15,549 nucleotides of DNA from Actinomycetota bacterium (GCA_019348575.1 JAHWJE010000005.1:1-15549); one strand, 5' to 3'; shown: positions 8,950 through 15,432, counted from the stretch's first letter. Numbers and translations: made by a program. Notes: generated by a model from the sequence alone, not told the origin.

Positions 8950-9120
8950 ATGCACATCACGAGCGACGGACGGACGATGACCGAGCTTGGACGCCTAACG
9001 GCGGACTTCCTGCCTGACGACCCATCAACACGGCCGGCGCGTGCGCGCGCTGCAACGGCGCCAAGCGCGACCTCGGGCTGCTCGCGTTCCTCTACCGCCG
9101 GCGCGCCAGCGCCACGACCG
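8950..9120 (+). pseudogene. Frameshifted remnant of an HNH-type endonuclease domain
   Basis: The gap 8906-9229 holds no intact gene but has a recognisable fragment. One frame (ATG 8950) reads MHITSDGRTMTELGRLTADF then LPDD, where TADFLP resembles the first HNH strand (normally with a His after the Asp). About 10 bases further, in another frame just after a TGA (9015-9017), the sequence reads INTAGACARCNGAKRDLGLL then AFLYRRR; CARCNGAK is the C-x2-C-N-x2-K half of an HNH/McrA-like domain. The first His is missing and the two halves are out of frame, so this is a relic if real. It directly follows a gene with an HNH-associated repeat. Confidence 0.35.
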
Positions 9121-9229
9121 CCCGCCCCGGCGAGCCCGCGCGCACGACACAGCGAATCGTGCGCCGATGGCCTCATGAGGCCACCGCCCACCCCGGCCTC
9201 TCCAATCCCGTACCGACGATCGCGACGAG

Positions 9230-9880
9230 ATGGGCGTCTGCATCGAGCCGCCCGAGTACGTCCTCGGGCTGCGGGCCTTCGAGCACTACGTCTTCCGGAC
9301 GCAGGCGGAAGGCGTCCCCTCGGGGCCGGGCGACCTCGACCTCACGATCTACGGACTGCGCAGGTTCTGCCGGCTGGCGCTGAAGGGCAGCCCGACGGTG
9401 CTGCTGCTGTTCTTCGTCGAGGGCGAGCACCTGCTGGCGCGCACGCCGGCGGGCGAGCGGTTGCAGGCGCTCGCGCCCGCGTTTCTGTCCAAGCGGACCG
9501 GGGTCGCGTTTCGCGGCTACCTCGACGCACAGCGGCGCAGCCTGCTCGGCGAGCGTCACGCGACGCGCACGCGCGAGCTGTCGGCCGAGCACGGCTACGA
9601 CACGAAGTACGCGATGCACGCGCTGCGGATCGCCGTGCAGGGCATCGAGCTGCTGACGGCGGGCCGGATCTCGCTGCCGGTGCGCGAACCCGACCGGTCG
9701 CGCCTGCGCGCGGTGCGCGCCGGGAGCGTCCCGCTCGACGAGGTGGTCGCGCGGCTTGACGAGCTCAGCGAGCGACTGCGGCGGCTGATCGACGCGAGCG
9801 ACCTGCCGGCGGCGGGGGACAGCGAGCGCGTCGACGCGTTCCTCGTCGACGCCTACCGCGAGGCCTGGGATCAGCACTAG
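9230..9880 (+). CDS. RlaP-type nucleotidyltransferase (pol-beta superfamily), N-terminus damaged
   Basis: This 216-residue frame starts at ATG 9230 (MGVCIEPPEYVLGLRAFEHY). The body matches predicted nucleotidyltransferases of the RlaP/PF10127 type: PGDLDLTIYGLRRFCRLALK, SPTVLLLFFV, then a helical half with GYDTKYAMHALRIAVQGIEL and LLTAGRISLPV. Family proteins begin about 25-35 residues earlier with a GS-x-AHG catalytic loop and an acidic DDRDEMGV segment. Here TDDRDE precedes the ATG in the same frame (9212-9229), but the loop-like sequence (ATAHPGLSNP, 9171-9206) is in another frame and its Gly-Ser is absent. As written the protein lacks the catalytic loop and is probably inactive, or the site has a base-calling error. 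The family's substrate is unknown. Confidence 0.75.
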   Translation: MGVCIEPPEYVLGLRAFEHYVFRTQAEGVPSGPGDLDLTIYGLRRFCRLALKGSPTVLLLFFVEGEHLLARTPAGERLQALAPAFLSKRTGVAFRGYLDAQRRSLLGERHATRTRELSAEHGYDTKYAMHALRIAVQGIELLTAGRISLPVREPDRSRLRAVRAGSVPLDEVVARLDELSERLRRLIDASDLPAAGDSERVDAFLVDAYREAWDQH

Positions 9881-9891
9881 CGGGCGCCCGC
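9880..9891. terminator. Palindrome between convergent genes, weak terminator candidate
   Basis: GCGGGCGCCCGC (9880-9891) is a perfect 12-base palindrome that starts on the last base of the nucleotidyltransferase stop codon, in the 17-bp gap between convergent genes. It has no loop or U-tract, so a terminator function is only suggested by position. Confidence 0.25.
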
Positions 9892-9897
9892 CCGCCC

Positions 9898-10512
9898 CTA
9901 CGGCCGCGCTGCCGGCAGCCCCGCCCGCACATGCCCCACGATCGCCGCAGCGGTGGCTGGGCGCAGCTGCGAGAACGTCCAGCGCTTGCCGTAGCGCGGC
10001 TGCACGCGCAGCCGTGCGTGCGCGCGGCGCGGCCAGACGAGGTCCTGCTCGGCTCCCACGGTGTCGCGGAAGCGCAGCGAGCGCACGCGGTTGGCGACGG
10101 CGTCGTCGAGCAGCCACAGCAGCCGCCGGTCGGTCACCGCGAGCAGGGTGCTGGGGCTGGCCCACGTGGCGGCCGGCGTGACGAGGTCGACGCGCTCCTG
10201 CGGCTCGAGCGCGTCGAGCAGCTCGCGGCCGAGCGCGCGCCGCATCGCGTCGGGCAGCCAGCTCCCGTTCGCCCCCGGCCCGCGCCTCGCGCCACTCCGA
10301 CCGCGGGCGCTCGCCGCCGCGATCGGCGATCCCGCGCGCGGGCGCTGCGCGGAGCGCAGCAGCTCGTAGGCGACGTTGAGCTGGATCATCCGCGCCGCCC
10401 CGTGCTCGCCCGCACGATCGGGGTGCCACTGCTTGGCGAGCTCGCGATACGCGCGCGTGGCGTCGTCGAGCGAGGCGGCGGCGTCCAGGCCGAGCACGGC
10501 ATACGGGTCCAT
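9898..10512 (-). CDS. J-domain protein with C-terminal PH-like domain
   Basis: This 204-residue protein starts at ATG 10512. Residues 1-57 form a J domain: MDPYAVLGLDAAASLDDATR, then AYRELAKQWHPDRAG with the essential His-Pro-Asp at 30-32, so it can stimulate an Hsp70/DnaK ATPase. A Gly/Arg/Ser-rich linker spans about 58-90. The C-terminal half (about 95-195: ALEPQERVDLVTPAATWASP, LLAVTDRRLLWLLDD, YGKRWTFSQL) looks like a bacterial PH domain of the YokE type, judged from the TDRRLLW motif and strand pattern. There is no zinc-finger or substrate-binding domain, so this is a class III J-protein and not DnaJ. It is divergent from prfB. The target is unknown. Confidence 0.82.
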   Translation of the reverse strand: MDPYAVLGLDAAASLDDATRAYRELAKQWHPDRAGEHGAARMIQLNVAYELLRSAQRPRAGSPIAAASARGRSGARRGPGANGSWLPDAMRRALGRELLDALEPQERVDLVTPAATWASPSTLLAVTDRRLLWLLDDAVANRVRSLRFRDTVGAEQDLVWPRRAHARLRVQPRYGKRWTFSQLRPATAAAIVGHVRAGLPAARP

Positions 10513-10613
10513 CCGCCCATTGAAGCGATCCGCTGCCCGTACATCTGCCGGGCGAGGCGTGCCAGACAGCTCGTGGCCGCGGGGGCGATCGGCGCCCGCT
10601 CTATCCTGGCGTC

Positions 10614-11727
10614 ATGGCCGCAACGCCGACCCCCGAGGGCATCCCGCAGCGCCTGGCTGCGATCCGCGCGCAGATGTCGTTGCTCGCGGACTACCTTTGA
10701 CCCGACTGCGCTGAGCGAGCAGGTCGCCGAGCTGGAGGGCCGCATGTCCGAGACCGGCTTCTGGGACGACCAGGAGCAGGCCGCGAAGGTCAGCGCCGAG
10801 CACTCCCGCGCGGCGCGGCGGCTCGAGGAGTTCCGCACGCTGCTGGCCGACGTCGAGGACCTCGAGAGCCTCGCCGAGATGGCGCGCGAGGACGGCGACA
10901 TCGAATCCGAGCTCGAGGGCCAGCTCGCCCCGGTCGAGCGGCGCCTGGAGGCGCTCGAGGAGCAGCGCCTCTTCTCCGGGCGCTACGACAGCGGCGACGC
11001 GCTCGTCACCGTCAATGCCGGCGCGGGCGGCACCGACGCGCAGGACTGGGCCGAGATGGTCCTGCGGATGCAGATGAAGTGGGCGGAGAAGCGCGGCTTC
11101 AACGTCGAGCTGCTCGAGCTCAGTCCGGGGGAGGAGGCCGGCATCCGCAGCGCGAGCTTCACCGTCGAGGGTGACAACGCCTACGGGATCATGAATGCCG
11201 AGGCGGGGGTGCACCGGCTCGTGCGCCTGTCGCCGTTCGATTCGGCCAACCGCCGCCAGACCTCGTTCGCGGGTGTCGAGGTGGCGCCGGTCATCGAGGA
11301 TGCCGCAGAGGTCGAGATCGACGCCGACGACCTGCAGGTGGACACCTACCGCGCCTCCGGGGCCGGCGGGCAGCACGTCAACAAGACCGACTCCGCCGTG
11401 CGCATCACCCACCGCCCGAGCGGGATCGTCGTGCAGTGCCAGAACGAGCGCTCGCAGACGCAGAACCGCGACGTCGCGATGAAGATGCTGCGCTCCAAGC
11501 TCGTCGAGCGCGAGGAGCGACGGCGCGCCGAGGAGCTGGCCAGGGAGAAGGGCGAGGCGCAGGACGTCAACTTCGGCTCGCAGATCCGCTCCTACGTCCT
11601 GCACCCCTACACGATGGTCAAGGACCACCGCACCGATCACGAGATGGGCGACGCCAACCGCGTCCTCGAGGGCGACCTGGACGGCTTCGTGCGGGCGTAT
11701 CTGCTGCGTGGCGCTACGCGCGGCTAG
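10614..11727 (+). CDS. prfB: Peptide chain release factor 2 with programmed +1 frameshift
   Basis: Frame 0 runs from ATG 10614 for 28 codons to CTT TGA (10695-10700). Slipping +1 over T10698 continues at GAC 10699 to TAG 11725-11727, giving 370 residues. This is the classic RF2 autoregulatory site: low RF2 lets the ribosome shift at CUU-UGA-C and make more RF2. The second frame shows the RF2 codon-recognition motif Ser-Pro-Phe at 206-208 and the catalytic Gly-Gly-Gln at 251-253 (GAGGQHVNKTDSAVRITH). Length and motif positions match the family. The upstream purine-rich stimulator seen in E. coli (AGGGGG) is absent here. TATCCT (10602-10607) lies 6 nt before the ATG, suggesting a leaderless start. 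Confidence 0.97.
10695..10701 (+). promoter_or_regulatory. prfB: RF2 programmed +1 frameshift site CTTTGAC
   Basis: The heptamer CTTTGAC is identical to the conserved prfB slippery stop: Leu codon CTT, in-frame TGA, then C, the poor-termination context. The preceding bases (CTCGCGGACTAC) hold at most a weak GCGGA instead of the strong internal Shine-Dalgarno of enterobacteria. Confidence 0.95.
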
Positions 11728-11730
11728 CGC
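11711..11730 (+). terminator. Hairpin enclosing the prfB stop codon
   Basis: GCGCTA (11711-11716) pairs perfectly with TAGCGC (11725-11730) across an 8-base loop; the second arm contains the TAG stop. There is no U-rich tail. It lies before the convergent minus-strand gene ending at 11782. The remaining bases to 11781 show no other clear element. Confidence 0.3.
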
Positions 11731-11781
11731 TCTGGAGTTGTCCCGCCGCGGTCACTCGCGGGCGCACGATGCGCGCGCGGC

Positions 11782-12411
11782 TCAGTCGGGGCGCAGGACG
11801 AACAGGCCCTGCTCGATTCCGCTGACGATCACCGTGCCCGACTCGAAGTACGGATAGACGCTCCAGGCGCCGTTGAACTCCGCGTCGTCGTCAGGCGGAT
11901 AGACGTCGAAGAAGGCGACCTCGCGCAGTTCGCCCTCGGCGACGCGCGAGCTGTCGAGGATCCGCAACCCGGCGCGGTAGTTGGCCTCGTACACGCGGTC
12001 GTCCTTCGTGTAGAGGTTGTGGTCGATCGCCGCGGTCGCGGCGCGGTGTGCGCCGATGACCCTGGGGGCGCGCAGGTCGCCGACATCGAAGATGTACGTC
12101 GTCGTGGGAACGCCGGACCGCTGCTCGTCGAGTTCGTCGCCCAGCAGAAAGAAGCGCTGATCCTCCGTCAGCCAGCCCTGGTGCGTGTAGGCGGCGCCCT
12201 CGTACGGCGTCCGCGACAGCGTCAGCGGGCGGCGCTTGTCGGTCACGTCGGCGATCGTGAGCGTGTCCTCGTTGGAGCTGAAGCAGATCTCGCGCCCGGC
12301 AAAGCGCGAGTCGGGGCCGCGGTAGATCACGCACTGCGTGTCGTGCGTGTAGCCGTCCTCGGCGACGCAGCCGGCGAAGACCGGGTTCTTCGGCGAGCGG
12401 ATGTCGATCAT
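11782..12411 (-). CDS. LVIVD-repeat / choice-of-anchor B family protein, N-terminally truncated
   Basis: The first available start is ATG 12411, giving 209 residues. The sequence shows secreted beta-propeller repeats: MIDIRSPKNPVFAGCVAEDG, YTHDTQCVIYRGPDSRFAGR, LTIADVTDKRRP, YTHQGWLTEDQRFFLLGDEL, TYIFDVGDLRAPRVIG and YRAGLRILD. Such proteins are exported and usually carry a signal peptide and several more repeats, about 350-450 residues in all. Here the N-terminal half and signal peptide are missing. The same frame continues upstream without a stop, first through GTDTCAGGLH (still family-like) and then into sequence that belongs to a helicase. The piece is therefore a fragment or part of a chimera, and export of the present product is unlikely. 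The stop is TGA. Confidence 0.72.
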   Translation of the reverse strand: MIDIRSPKNPVFAGCVAEDGYTHDTQCVIYRGPDSRFAGREICFSSNEDTLTIADVTDKRRPLTLSRTPYEGAAYTHQGWLTEDQRFFLLGDELDEQRSGVPTTTYIFDVGDLRAPRVIGAHRAATAAIDHNLYTKDDRVYEANYRAGLRILDSSRVAEGELREVAFFDVYPPDDDAEFNGAWSVYPYFESGTVIVSGIEQGLFVLRPD

Positions 12412-13277
12412 GTGCAGCCCGCCGGCGCACGTGTCGGTGCCGACCGCGACCGGATGGTGGTATCCGCAGGCTTCGCATCGGCGCGCGTCTTCTGTCTCGA
12501 TCGCGGTCGTCCCGTCGACTGAGCGCGGGAGTTGAACTCGAACGACTTCGTAGCGCGCACCCTCATGGTAGATGAGTGCGCCTGGTCCGAACTCGCGGAT
12601 GGCAAGGAATCGCGGCCGTTGCAGGTAGTCGCCCTCGCGTGCGCCGCGTCCGGCGCTGGGTGGCGGGCAACGACCTGCAGCTGCGGCGTCGACGGACCGA
12701 CGAGGGCGAGCGCCGCCTCGCCGGCGCCGAGGTCCTGCGCGAGCTCGTCGACCACCGCCGCCGCCATCTCGCGCGTGGCGACGGCGGCGGCCAGGACGGC
12801 GCTCAAGCGCTGCAGGCGCTCCATCCGCCTGCGCGCCGCGCGCTCACGCTCGCGCGCGAGCAGCAGCTCGCGCTCGTACTGGCGCCGATGCGTGGCATCG
12901 AAGACCGTCGTGCGCACCAGCAGCGGCCGACCGTCGTCATCCGTGCGCAGGACCGAGTTGACCAGGACGGGCAGCGGGCGCCCGTCGGCGCAGACGAGCT
13001 CGAGCGCGATCTCGCGCACCGCTCCCTGCATGCGCAGCAGCGGCGCGTAGTGCGTCTCGTGATAGATCCTGCCGCCCGGCGTCAGCAGGTCCTGGAAGCG
13101 GCGGCCGAGCAGCTCGTCGCGCGTGTAGCCCGTCCAGGCGAGCAGCGTGCGATTGACCTTGACGAGCTCTCCGCCGGGCGCGGCCGAGATGTAGCCGCAG
13201 GGCGCGTCCTCGTAGAGCTCGTCGTCCTGCTCGCCGGGCTCCGGCGCGCTCTGCTCCTGGGGCGGCGGCCGGTGCAC
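12408..13277 (-). CDS. PAS-domain sensor protein, cut inside its GAF domain (RsbP-like partner)
   Basis: GTG 13277 starts 5 bp after the rsbQ stop, so the two are an operon. Residues 20-135 form a PAS domain (ELYEDAPCGYISAAPGGELV, VNRTLLAWTGYTRDELLGRR, PVLVNSVLRTDDDGRP). Then come a charged coiled coil (RRQYERELLLARERERAARR) and the first 50 residues of a GAF-like domain (LQRLSAVLAAAVATREMAAA, LALVGPSTPQLQVVARHPAP). Homologous order stops near 12640; the remaining 78 residues to the TGA at 12408 are out-of-frame reading of the helicase fragment and are probably meaningless. RsbP-type partners of RsbQ carry a C-terminal PP2C phosphatase, which is missing here. As written, the protein could sense but not dephosphorylate. 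Confidence 0.72.
   Translation of the reverse strand: MHRPPPQEQSAPEPGEQDDELYEDAPCGYISAAPGGELVKVNRTLLAWTGYTRDELLGRRFQDLLTPGGRIYHETHYAPLLRMQGAVREIALELVCADGRPLPVLVNSVLRTDDDGRPLLVRTTVFDATHRRQYERELLLARERERAARRRMERLQRLSAVLAAAVATREMAAAVVDELAQDLGAGEAALALVGPSTPQLQVVARHPAPDAAHARATTCNGRDSLPSASSDQAHSSTMRVRATKSFEFNSRAQSTGRPRSRQKTRADAKPADTTIRSRSAPTRAPAGCT
12427..12633 (-). pseudogene. Fragment of a DUF1998-type DEAD/DEAH helicase, fused in frame to the LVIVD piece
   Basis: In the same minus-strand frame as the LVIVD gene, and with no start codon of its own, about 69 codons read GDYLQRPRFLAIREFGPGAL, IYHEGARYEVVRVQLPRS, and RRCEACGYHHPVAVGTDTC. RPRFLAIREFGPGALIYHEG and C-x2-CGYHHP match, from memory, the part of large actinobacterial helicases between the helicase core and the C-terminal zinc region. 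A whole helicase has over 1000 residues, so only a small internal piece is present. One end joins a GAF domain, the other a propeller protein. GTDTC fits both helicase and LVIVD families and may be the point of joining. Confidence 0.5.
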
Positions 13278-13282
13278 CCGGT

Positions 13283-14074
13283 CTACAGGAAGGCGCGGAT
13301 CTCGGCGATCAGCTCGTCGGGCGCGCTGAGGTTCGGGCAGTGCCCGCTCGCGCGCATCAGGACGAGCTCGCTGCGCGGAAGCCGCGCGTGGACGTACTCG
13401 CCGACGGCCTGCGGCGCGATCGCGTCGTCCGAGCACTGCAGGACGAGGGTCGGCGCCTGCACCGCCGCGAGATCGGCGCGGTTGTCGGACAGGAACGTCA
13501 CGCGGGCGAAGTGCGCGGCGATCTCGGGGTCGGTGGCGCAGAAGCTGTTCGTCAGCTCCTCGCCGAGCTCCGGACGATCCGGGTTGCCGACGATGACCGG
13601 CGCCATCGCGCTCGACCAGCCGAGGTAGTTGCTCTCCAGCGAGTCCAGCAGGCCGTCGATGTCCTCGCGCGTGAAGCCGCCGACGTAGCCGTCGTCGTCG
13701 ATGTAGCGCGGCGACGGCCCGACGAGCACGAGCCGGTCGAATCGCTCGGGCTCCGCGTTGGCGGCCAGCACGCCGACCATCGAGCTGACGGAATGACCGA
13801 CGAAGACGGCGTCGGTCAGATCCAGCTCGCGGCAGATCTCCAGCACGTCCTGGGCATACCCGTCGAGCGTCGCGTAGCGCTCCACGTCCCAGGCGGTGTG
13901 GTCCGACGCGCCGAAGCCGACATAGTCGAAGACGACGACGCGGTGGGTCGCCTCGAACGCCGGGGCGACGAAGCGCCACATGTTCTGGTCACAGCCGAAG
14001 CCGTGCGCGAGGAGCATCGCGGGAGCGGCGGGATCGCCCGACACCTTGACGTTGTTTCTGTCCAGGACGCCCAC
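13283..14074 (-). CDS. rsbQ: RsbQ-like alpha/beta hydrolase, general stress activator
   Basis: This 263-residue protein starts at GTG 14074 (MGVLDRNNVKVSGDPAAPAM). It follows B. subtilis RsbQ along its whole length as I remember that sequence: AHGFGCDQNMWRFVAPAFE, DYVGFGASDHTAWDVERYAT, LDGYAQDVLEICRELDL, VFVGHSVSSMVGVLA and LVLVGPSPRYIDDDGY. The catalytic triad is Ser95 (GHSVS), Asp216 or 217 (QCSDD) and His245 (SGHCPNLS). RsbQ is needed for the PAS-phosphatase RsbP to switch on SigB under energy stress, probably by acting on a small hydrophobic ligand. It forms a two-gene operon with the PAS gene downstream. No Shine-Dalgarno is visible; TACGCT lies 8 nt before the GTG, suggesting a leaderless start. 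Confidence 0.88.
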   Translation of the reverse strand: MGVLDRNNVKVSGDPAAPAMLLAHGFGCDQNMWRFVAPAFEATHRVVVFDYVGFGASDHTAWDVERYATLDGYAQDVLEICRELDLTDAVFVGHSVSSMVGVLAANAEPERFDRLVLVGPSPRYIDDDGYVGGFTREDIDGLLDSLESNYLGWSSAMAPVIVGNPDRPELGEELTNSFCATDPEIAAHFARVTFLSDNRADLAAVQAPTLVLQCSDDAIAPQAVGEYVHARLPRSELVLMRASGHCPNLSAPDELIAEIRAFL

Positions 14075-14126
14075 GCCAGCAGAGCGTAGAGCAGGCGCTG
14101 GCGCGGCTCGCGACGCGCCCGAGCGA

Positions 14127-14372
14127 CTACCTCCGGGCAGCGACCTTGATGAAGGCGGGGGTGCAGCTTGCGCGCCCCACGACGCCGACCCGCAGCCGGC
14201 CGCCCTTCCTGCCGATCTTGAGCACGAGCTTCGCGGTTCCCCTGGCGTTCGTCCGCGGCGCGGCGATCACCTTGCGGGAGTTCGCGCGCCGCACGGCGAG
14301 CCGCACGCGGCGCAGCGGCGGGACATCAGCGGCCGGGGCGAGAAACGTTCGCGGGCGCGCAAAAGTCGACGG
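14127..14372 (-). pseudogene. C-terminal beta-domain remnant of a secreted protein
   Basis: Reading the minus strand from just after an in-frame TAG (14375-14373) to TAG 14129-14127 gives about 81 codons with no natural start. The frame has strong coding character: VRLAVRRANSRKVIAAPRTN, ARGTAKLVLKIGRKGGRLRV, GVVGRASCTPAFIKVAARR. It resembles the short Lys/Arg-rich beta-sandwich repeats (strand, TNARGTAKLVLK, strand) that end many secreted actinobacterial proteins. I cannot name the parent family. It is cut off at the methyltransferase end and preserved up to its stop. It explains most of the 311-base gap between the rsbQ and methyltransferase genes; 14075-14126 shows only the putative rsbQ -10. 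Confidence 0.5.
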
Positions 14373-14385
14373 CTACAGCGAGCCG

Positions 14386-14997
14386 CTAGGCCGTGCGCCG
14401 CAGCGGGTCGCCCAGCCGCGCCTGCGAGACCGCGATCGCCTCGGGATTTGCGTCCACGAGGACGAAGCGGCGGCCGAGCTCGCGGCAGGCGGCGCCGAGC
14501 GTGCCCGAGCCGCCGAACGGATCCAGGCACCAGCCGCCGGGCCGCGACGATGCCGCGACCATCCGCCGCACGACGCCGACGGGCTTCTGCGTCGGGTAGC
14601 CGGTCTTCTCGCGCGAGTTCGTCGGCACGATCGTGTGCCACCAGCAGTCGCTCGGGCGCTTGCCGCGAGCCGCCTTCTCGGGCCCGACGAGACCGGGCGC
14701 CATGTACGGCTCCCTGTCGACCTCGTCGTCGTCGAAGTGGTAGCGCGCGCGGTCGCGCACGTAGACGAGGATCGTGTCGTGCTTGGCGGGCCAGCGGCGC
14801 TTGGGGCGCCCGCCGTAGTCGTAGATCCAGATCAGCTCGTTGAGGAAGCACTCAGGGCCGAAGAGCTCGTCGAGCAGGATCTTGCAGCGATGCGCCTCGC
14901 GATAGTCGAGGTGCAGGTACAGCGTCCCGTGCGGGGCGAGCAGCTCGCGCGCGCGCTCCAGCCGCGGCGCCAGGAAGCCGGTGAGGGCCGAGGGCAC
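14386..14997 (-). CDS. DNA methyltransferase (N4-cytosine/N6-adenine), N-terminal half missing
   Basis: The minus-strand frame to TAG 14388-14386 matches the C-terminal two-thirds of a type III-like (beta class) N6/N4 DNA methylase: FLAPRLERARELLAPHGTLY, LHLDYREAHRCKILLDELFG, IWIYDYGGRPKRRWPAKHDT, VDREPYMAPGLVGPEKAARG and TGYPTQKP. The SAM-binding motif I comes late (DPFGGSGTLGAACRELGRRF), as in the beta class. The catalytic motif IV (DPPY/DPPF), which should lie about 60-80 residues before FLAPRL, is absent. Instead the frame runs into hydrophobic MFS-like sequence. GTG 14997 is only one possible start. As written, the enzyme cannot transfer methyl groups. I see no restriction partner. Confidence 0.75.
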   Translation of the reverse strand: MPSALTGFLAPRLERARELLAPHGTLYLHLDYREAHRCKILLDELFGPECFLNELIWIYDYGGRPKRRWPAKHDTILVYVRDRARYHFDDDEVDREPYMAPGLVGPEKAARGKRPSDCWWHTIVPTNSREKTGYPTQKPVGVVRRMVAASSRPGGWCLDPFGGSGTLGAACRELGRRFVLVDANPEAIAVSQARLGDPLRRTA

Positions 14998-15066
14998 CAG
15001 GGCCAGGCCGATGCCGAGCGGCGACCACCCCTCGCCGGCGAGCACGGCCGGTCTGAGCTCCAGCGC
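14970..15066 (-). pseudogene. Short MFS-transporter-like fragment joined to the methyltransferase
   Basis: Upstream of the methylase body and in the same frame, the minus strand reads QEALELRPAVLAGEGWSPLG then IGLALVPSALTGFLAPRL. GWSPLGIGLALVPSALTGFLAPRL looks like a loop plus membrane helix of drug-efflux MFS proteins (QacA/EmrB style). TGFLAPRL fits both the MFS pattern and the methylase start (usually DYLxFLAPRLE), so the join may lie within this shared stretch. The fragment is too short for certainty. On the plus strand it directly precedes the SufR piece. Confidence 0.3.
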
Positions 15067-15096
15067 TTCCTGCGCTGGCGTGCTGACCGCCACTCC

Positions 15097-15432
15097 TCGC
15101 GCTACGCCGCCGCGCTGGCAGGCGTCGACACCGTGGACGAGCGCGTGCAGCGGCTCGCCGACGTGCTGGCCGAGGACGGGTTCGCGGCCTCGGCGCAAGC
15201 CGTCACCACGCCCGAGGGCGCCACCGTGCTCGAGCTGCGCCAGGACCACTGCGCCATCAAGGCAGTTGCGGAGCAGCACCCAGAGCTGTGCGCCTACGAG
15301 GCCTCGACCTTCAAGAACCTTCTCGGCGGGAAGTTGTCCCGCCGGCAGACGATCGCGGGCGGCGCGGACGCCTGCATCTGTCACATCACTCCCGTAGACA
15401 GCAACGACGACATCGGAGCAACGTCGCAATGA
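15097..15432 (+). CDS. sufR: SufR-type iron-sulfur regulator, C-terminal domain only
   Basis: From about 15097 the plus strand reads SRYAAALAGVDTVDERVQRL, ADVLAEDGFAASAQ, then RQDHCAIKAVAEQHPELCAY and GGADACICHITP, ending in TGA 15430-15432. The Cys pattern C-x12-C-x27-C-x-C matches the Fe-S ligand region of actinobacterial SufR, which represses the suf operon when its cluster is present. The N-terminal winged-helix DNA-binding half and the middle (about 120-150 residues) are missing; upstream in frame is unrelated sequence antisense to the methylase. No good start is present (GTG 15133 is possible). The stop overlaps the sufB start as ATGA, the expected arrangement. It cannot bind DNA as written. 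Confidence 0.75.
   Translation, partial: SRYAAALAGVDTVDERVQRLADVLAEDGFAASAQAVTTPEGATVLELRQDHCAIKAVAEQHPELCAYEASTFKNLLGGKLSRRQTIAGGADACICHITPVDSNDDIGATSQ
15415..15418 (+). promoter_or_regulatory. Ribosome-binding site of sufB inside sufR
   Basis: GGAG (15415-15418) lies 10 nt before ATG 15429, within the last codons of the sufR piece. Together with the ATGA overlap this supports coupled translation and fixes the sufB start. Confidence 0.5.

Noticed and set aside
10612..11640. 342-codon open frame antisense to prfB
   Set aside because: Same antisense effect; prfB is unambiguous on the other strand.
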